DNA of 64,000 nt from Nostoc sp. PCC 7107. Its GTDB lineage: Bacteria > Cyanobacteriota > Cyanobacteriia > Cyanobacteriales > Nostocaceae. The stretch is taken from contig NC_019676.1 of the NCBI RefSeq assembly GCF_000316625.1, positions 5,040,501 to 5,104,500 on the forward strand. The letters run 5' to 3'. Shown here piece after piece: positions 62,262-64,000 of the stretch; within the stretch, counting starts at the first letter, position 1, and the number at the start of each line of letters is the position of its first letter. The notes beneath the pieces are model-generated. The model saw only the letters and a program-made list of their open reading frames with translations, made no database searches and was not told where the DNA came from. The position numbers and the translations under genes are program-made.

Positions 62262-63044
62262 TTACAGTGAGGGAAAATAATTCATTACTGTATGAATAGC
62301 GGTGGCGATCGCATTTTTCACAGCAACCTCTTTTTGTTCTAAAACTACCTTCTCATCAACAGTACGTTGCGCTACTACACCGCAAACAGCCGCTGCCGCA
62401 AATTGATACACTCCTGCCATTTTGAACAGTGTGCCGCATTCCATTTCATAGTTCAAAATATTCAACCGCCGATATTCTTCCGTAATACCACGGAGCGATC
62501 GCATTAAATCTGGATTTGCCGAATCAGTGCGTTCCTGCCCTTCATAAAAAGTATCAACAGAAGCGGTAATACCTAAATAATGCTCAAACTCTAATGCTTG
62601 TGCAGCCTGGACTAAAGCCACCGTCAAAAACGGATCAGCCGCCGCCGGATATTCCATAGGTGCAATGTCAGTAGCTGCACCTTGACGACACAAAGCGGCA
62701 CTACTAATTACAATACTACCGACTGGTATATGCGGTTGAATAGAACCACAAGTCCCGATGCGAATAATTTGCCGGATACCAACTTGTACCAACTCATTCA
62801 CCACAATACTTAAAGAAGGCGCACCCATCCCACTAGTTGCAGATAGAATAGGGCGATTATTGGGTAAGTATCCGAGATAACTATCAAGACCGCGATTTTG
62901 CGACAACAAACGCACATCTTGTAAATAATTGTGGGCAATGAAATGAGCGCGATCGCGATCGCCCGATAATAAAGCAATCGTGGGAGGCGATGCGCCTAAA
63001 TCCTCTTGCCCAAAACCAATGTGATAAAAGCGTTTATTTGTCAT
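62262..63044 (-). CDS. Nucleoside phosphorylase, uridine-phosphorylase-like
   Basis: The 260-residue enzyme of the PNP/UDP family 1 has an N-terminal phosphate loop IALLSGDRDRAHFIAHNYL, ATSGMGAPSLSIVVNELVQV with IRIGTCGSIQ, and NYEMECGTLFKMAGVYQFAA whose E-M-E binds the ribose. The hexameric-family layout and the SGMGAPS signature fit uridine phosphorylase better than purine nucleoside phosphorylase. It splits nucleosides with phosphate for base salvage. It diverges from the MNT-HEPN pair with only 44 bp between the starts. Confidence 0.85.
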   Translation of the reverse strand: MTNKRFYHIGFGQEDLGASPPTIALLSGDRDRAHFIAHNYLQDVRLLSQNRGLDSYLGYLPNNRPILSATSGMGAPSLSIVVNELVQVGIRQIIRIGTCGSIQPHIPVGSIVISSAALCRQGAATDIAPMEYPAAADPFLTVALVQAAQALEFEHYLGITASVDTFYEGQERTDSANPDLMRSLRGITEEYRRLNILNYEMECGTLFKMAGVYQFAAAAVCGVVAQRTVDEKVVLEQKEVAVKNAIATAIHTVMNYFPSL

Positions 63045-63088
63045 ACTAATTTCAAAAGTAAGTTATTACAATCATTTGGATTTAGGCG

Positions 63089-63379
63089 ATGGGCATTGAT
63101 GAAATTCTGAAAGCTTACCGAGAAGAAATTTTGCAAATTGCCGCTAAGTATGGAGCATATAATGTACGGGTGTTTGGTTCAGTTGCTAGGGGGGAGGCTA
63201 AAGCAGATAGTGATGTAGATTTTTTGGTAGAACTTGAACCGCAACGAACTTTATTAGATCAAATTGCTTTGATGCAGTCCTTGGAAAAATTACTAGGACG
63301 TAAAGTAGATGTAACTGAAACTGAAACTCTGCATGAGTTGATTAAAGATAAAGTGTTGCGGGAAGCTGTGGTGTTATGA
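63089..63379 (+). CDS. mntA: MNT-type minimal nucleotidyltransferase (antitoxin)
   Basis: The 96-residue protein has the nucleotidyltransferase motif GSVARGEAKADSDVDFLVEL (about residues 30-49), the GSxARG...SDxD pattern of MntA antitoxins. In the HEPN-MNT systems studied, the MNT protein inactivates the HEPN RNase by AMPylating a Tyr near its active site. The stop overlaps the start of the HEPN gene (ATGA, 63376-63379). The catalytic residues are all present, so the pair looks functional. Confidence 0.88.
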   Translation: MGIDEILKAYREEILQIAAKYGAYNVRVFGSVARGEAKADSDVDFLVELEPQRTLLDQIALMQSLEKLLGRKVDVTETETLHELIKDKVLREAVVL

Positions 63380-63717
63380 GAGACGACAAGCTTTACTTGA
63401 GCAATATTTTAGAATGTATTGAACGCATTGAATCTTACACCGATGATGGCAAAGAGGCATTTTTGCAAACCAAAATAATTCAAGATGCCGTAATTAGAAA
63501 TTTTGAAATTATTGGGGAAGCTACAAAACGATTATCTCCCGAAATTAAAGCAGCTTATCCCGATATACCTTGGCAGCAAGTAGCTGGTTTTAGAGATGTA
63601 CTGATTCACGATTATTTAAAAGTCAACTTAAACCGCGTGTGGGGAGTGATTGAACAAAATTTACCCCAACTTAAAATAACTGTTGAGGCGATTTTACAGG
63701 AATTAAGAGAGTTGTAA
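63376..63717 (+). CDS. hepT: HEPN-domain RNase toxin (DUF86/HepT)
   Basis: The 113-residue all-helical protein has the HEPN catalytic motif RDVLIHDY (Rx4-6H; Arg, His and the modifiable Tyr all present) near residue 78, preceded by IIQDAVIRNFEIIGEATKRL as in DUF86 proteins. HepT cleaves or trims RNA when not AMPylated by its partner. It is coupled to the MNT gene through a 4-bp overlap. Here the antitoxin-type gene comes first, the reverse of the well-known Shewanella order. Confidence 0.88.
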   Translation: MRDDKLYLSNILECIERIESYTDDGKEAFLQTKIIQDAVIRNFEIIGEATKRLSPEIKAAYPDIPWQQVAGFRDVLIHDYLKVNLNRVWGVIEQNLPQLKITVEAILQELREL

Positions 63718-63956
63718 TTACGGGCGAGAAACAGAAAATCTCTTTTTGACCATGATACTGGCTAACGTGATGCTTCTTTTATGCGATCGCGTGAGTTGAG
63801 CGCACTTAAAAATTTTAGTTAACTATATTGTGTAAAATACATTTCTCATCTTATCCTGAATACTACTGTTAAAACATCAAAATTTTATGATTAATTGCCA
63901 ATTAAATGCGGAAAACACGTAAAAAATCCAGCAATTAACTGTTTACTGAACAAAAA
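63718..63956. other. Gene-free right end
   Basis: AT-rich DNA between the HEPN gene and the final hairpin. It contains an HIP1 octamer-like ATGCGATCGCG but no gene or repeat I can support. Confidence 0.35.
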
Positions 63957-63987
63957 GATACCCGACTTCTCAAAGAAGTCGGGTATC
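63957..63987 (-). terminator. Leftward terminator of a gene beyond the right edge
   Basis: GATACCCGACTTC and GAAGTCGGGTATC form a perfect 13-bp stem with a TCAAA loop. On the minus strand TTTTTG follows directly, whereas the plus strand has no T tract. It probably ends a minus-strand gene lying past position 64000. The same palindrome type also occurs as a repeat in cyanobacteria. Confidence 0.65.
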
Positions 63988-64000
63988 TGAACCTCTCGAC

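Overview
The window comes from a filamentous, probably heterocyst-forming cyanobacterium of the Nostoc/Anabaena group. The evidence is the many HIP1 octamers (GCGATCGC), heptanucleotide repeats of the GGCAGGA/GGCAGAA type, cyanobacteria-only families (DUF4327, DUF1822, the EF-hand calcium sensor CSE, kinase/histidine-kinase giants) and a LacI-ABC cluster matching the fructose system frtRABC. Codon use and base composition look chromosomal. Only one complete insertion sequence is present, but there is a good deal of small-scale decay: MITE-like elements, amber and frameshift lesions, and gene stumps.

Layout. 0-3 kb: start of an exported protein (minus strand), hicB with a broken hicA, an InrS-like nickel sensor and DUF4327. 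3-8.3 kb: frtR diverging from frtABC, with two identical operator-like palindromes in front of frtR. 8.5-14.4 kb: one 1959-residue Ser/Thr kinase-AAA-GAF-PAS-histidine kinase. 14.8-22.7 kb: housekeeping genes (HIT protein, ComM-like ATPase, BrkB, purB, DUF4126, lgt, cobM, MIF-like). 23.2-24.6 kb: an IS5-family element sitting in the signal-peptide region of a secreted protein gene. 24.7-38.4 kb: rlmN, a zinc ribbon, a hybrid sensor kinase with a divergent stand-alone receiver, a CDF transporter, a group 2 sigma factor, a malonyl-CoA-synthetase-like enzyme, CSE, a GST and a CBM20-SGNH-DUF1796 fusion.

38.7-48.6 kb is the most unusual region: a RoxA-like 650+ residue di-haem cytochrome, two shorter tandem di-haem cytochromes flanking a small membrane protein, an Old Yellow Enzyme-type flavoprotein, a lipase-like alpha/beta protein and an ABM monooxygenase. 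Stumps of a lipoxygenase and a saccharopine-dehydrogenase-like enzyme lie beside them. Together they suggest a periplasmic/thylakoid-lumen pathway for oxidative cleavage of unsaturated lipids or isoprenoids that is partly decaying at its left end.

49-64 kb: a DUF2227 protein, tRNA-Val(UAC), Uma2, a sigma-like factor paired with DUF1822, DUF4870, two more sensor kinases, a Gfo/Idh/MocA oxidoreductase, an eroded two-component operon carrying a MITE, a retropepsin-like protease, a nucleoside phosphorylase and a MNT-HEPN toxin-antitoxin pair. Signal transduction is heavily represented: four histidine kinases, one separate receiver, two sigma-type factors and decayed relatives.

All family assignments rest on reading motifs and remembered family features; no database search was run.
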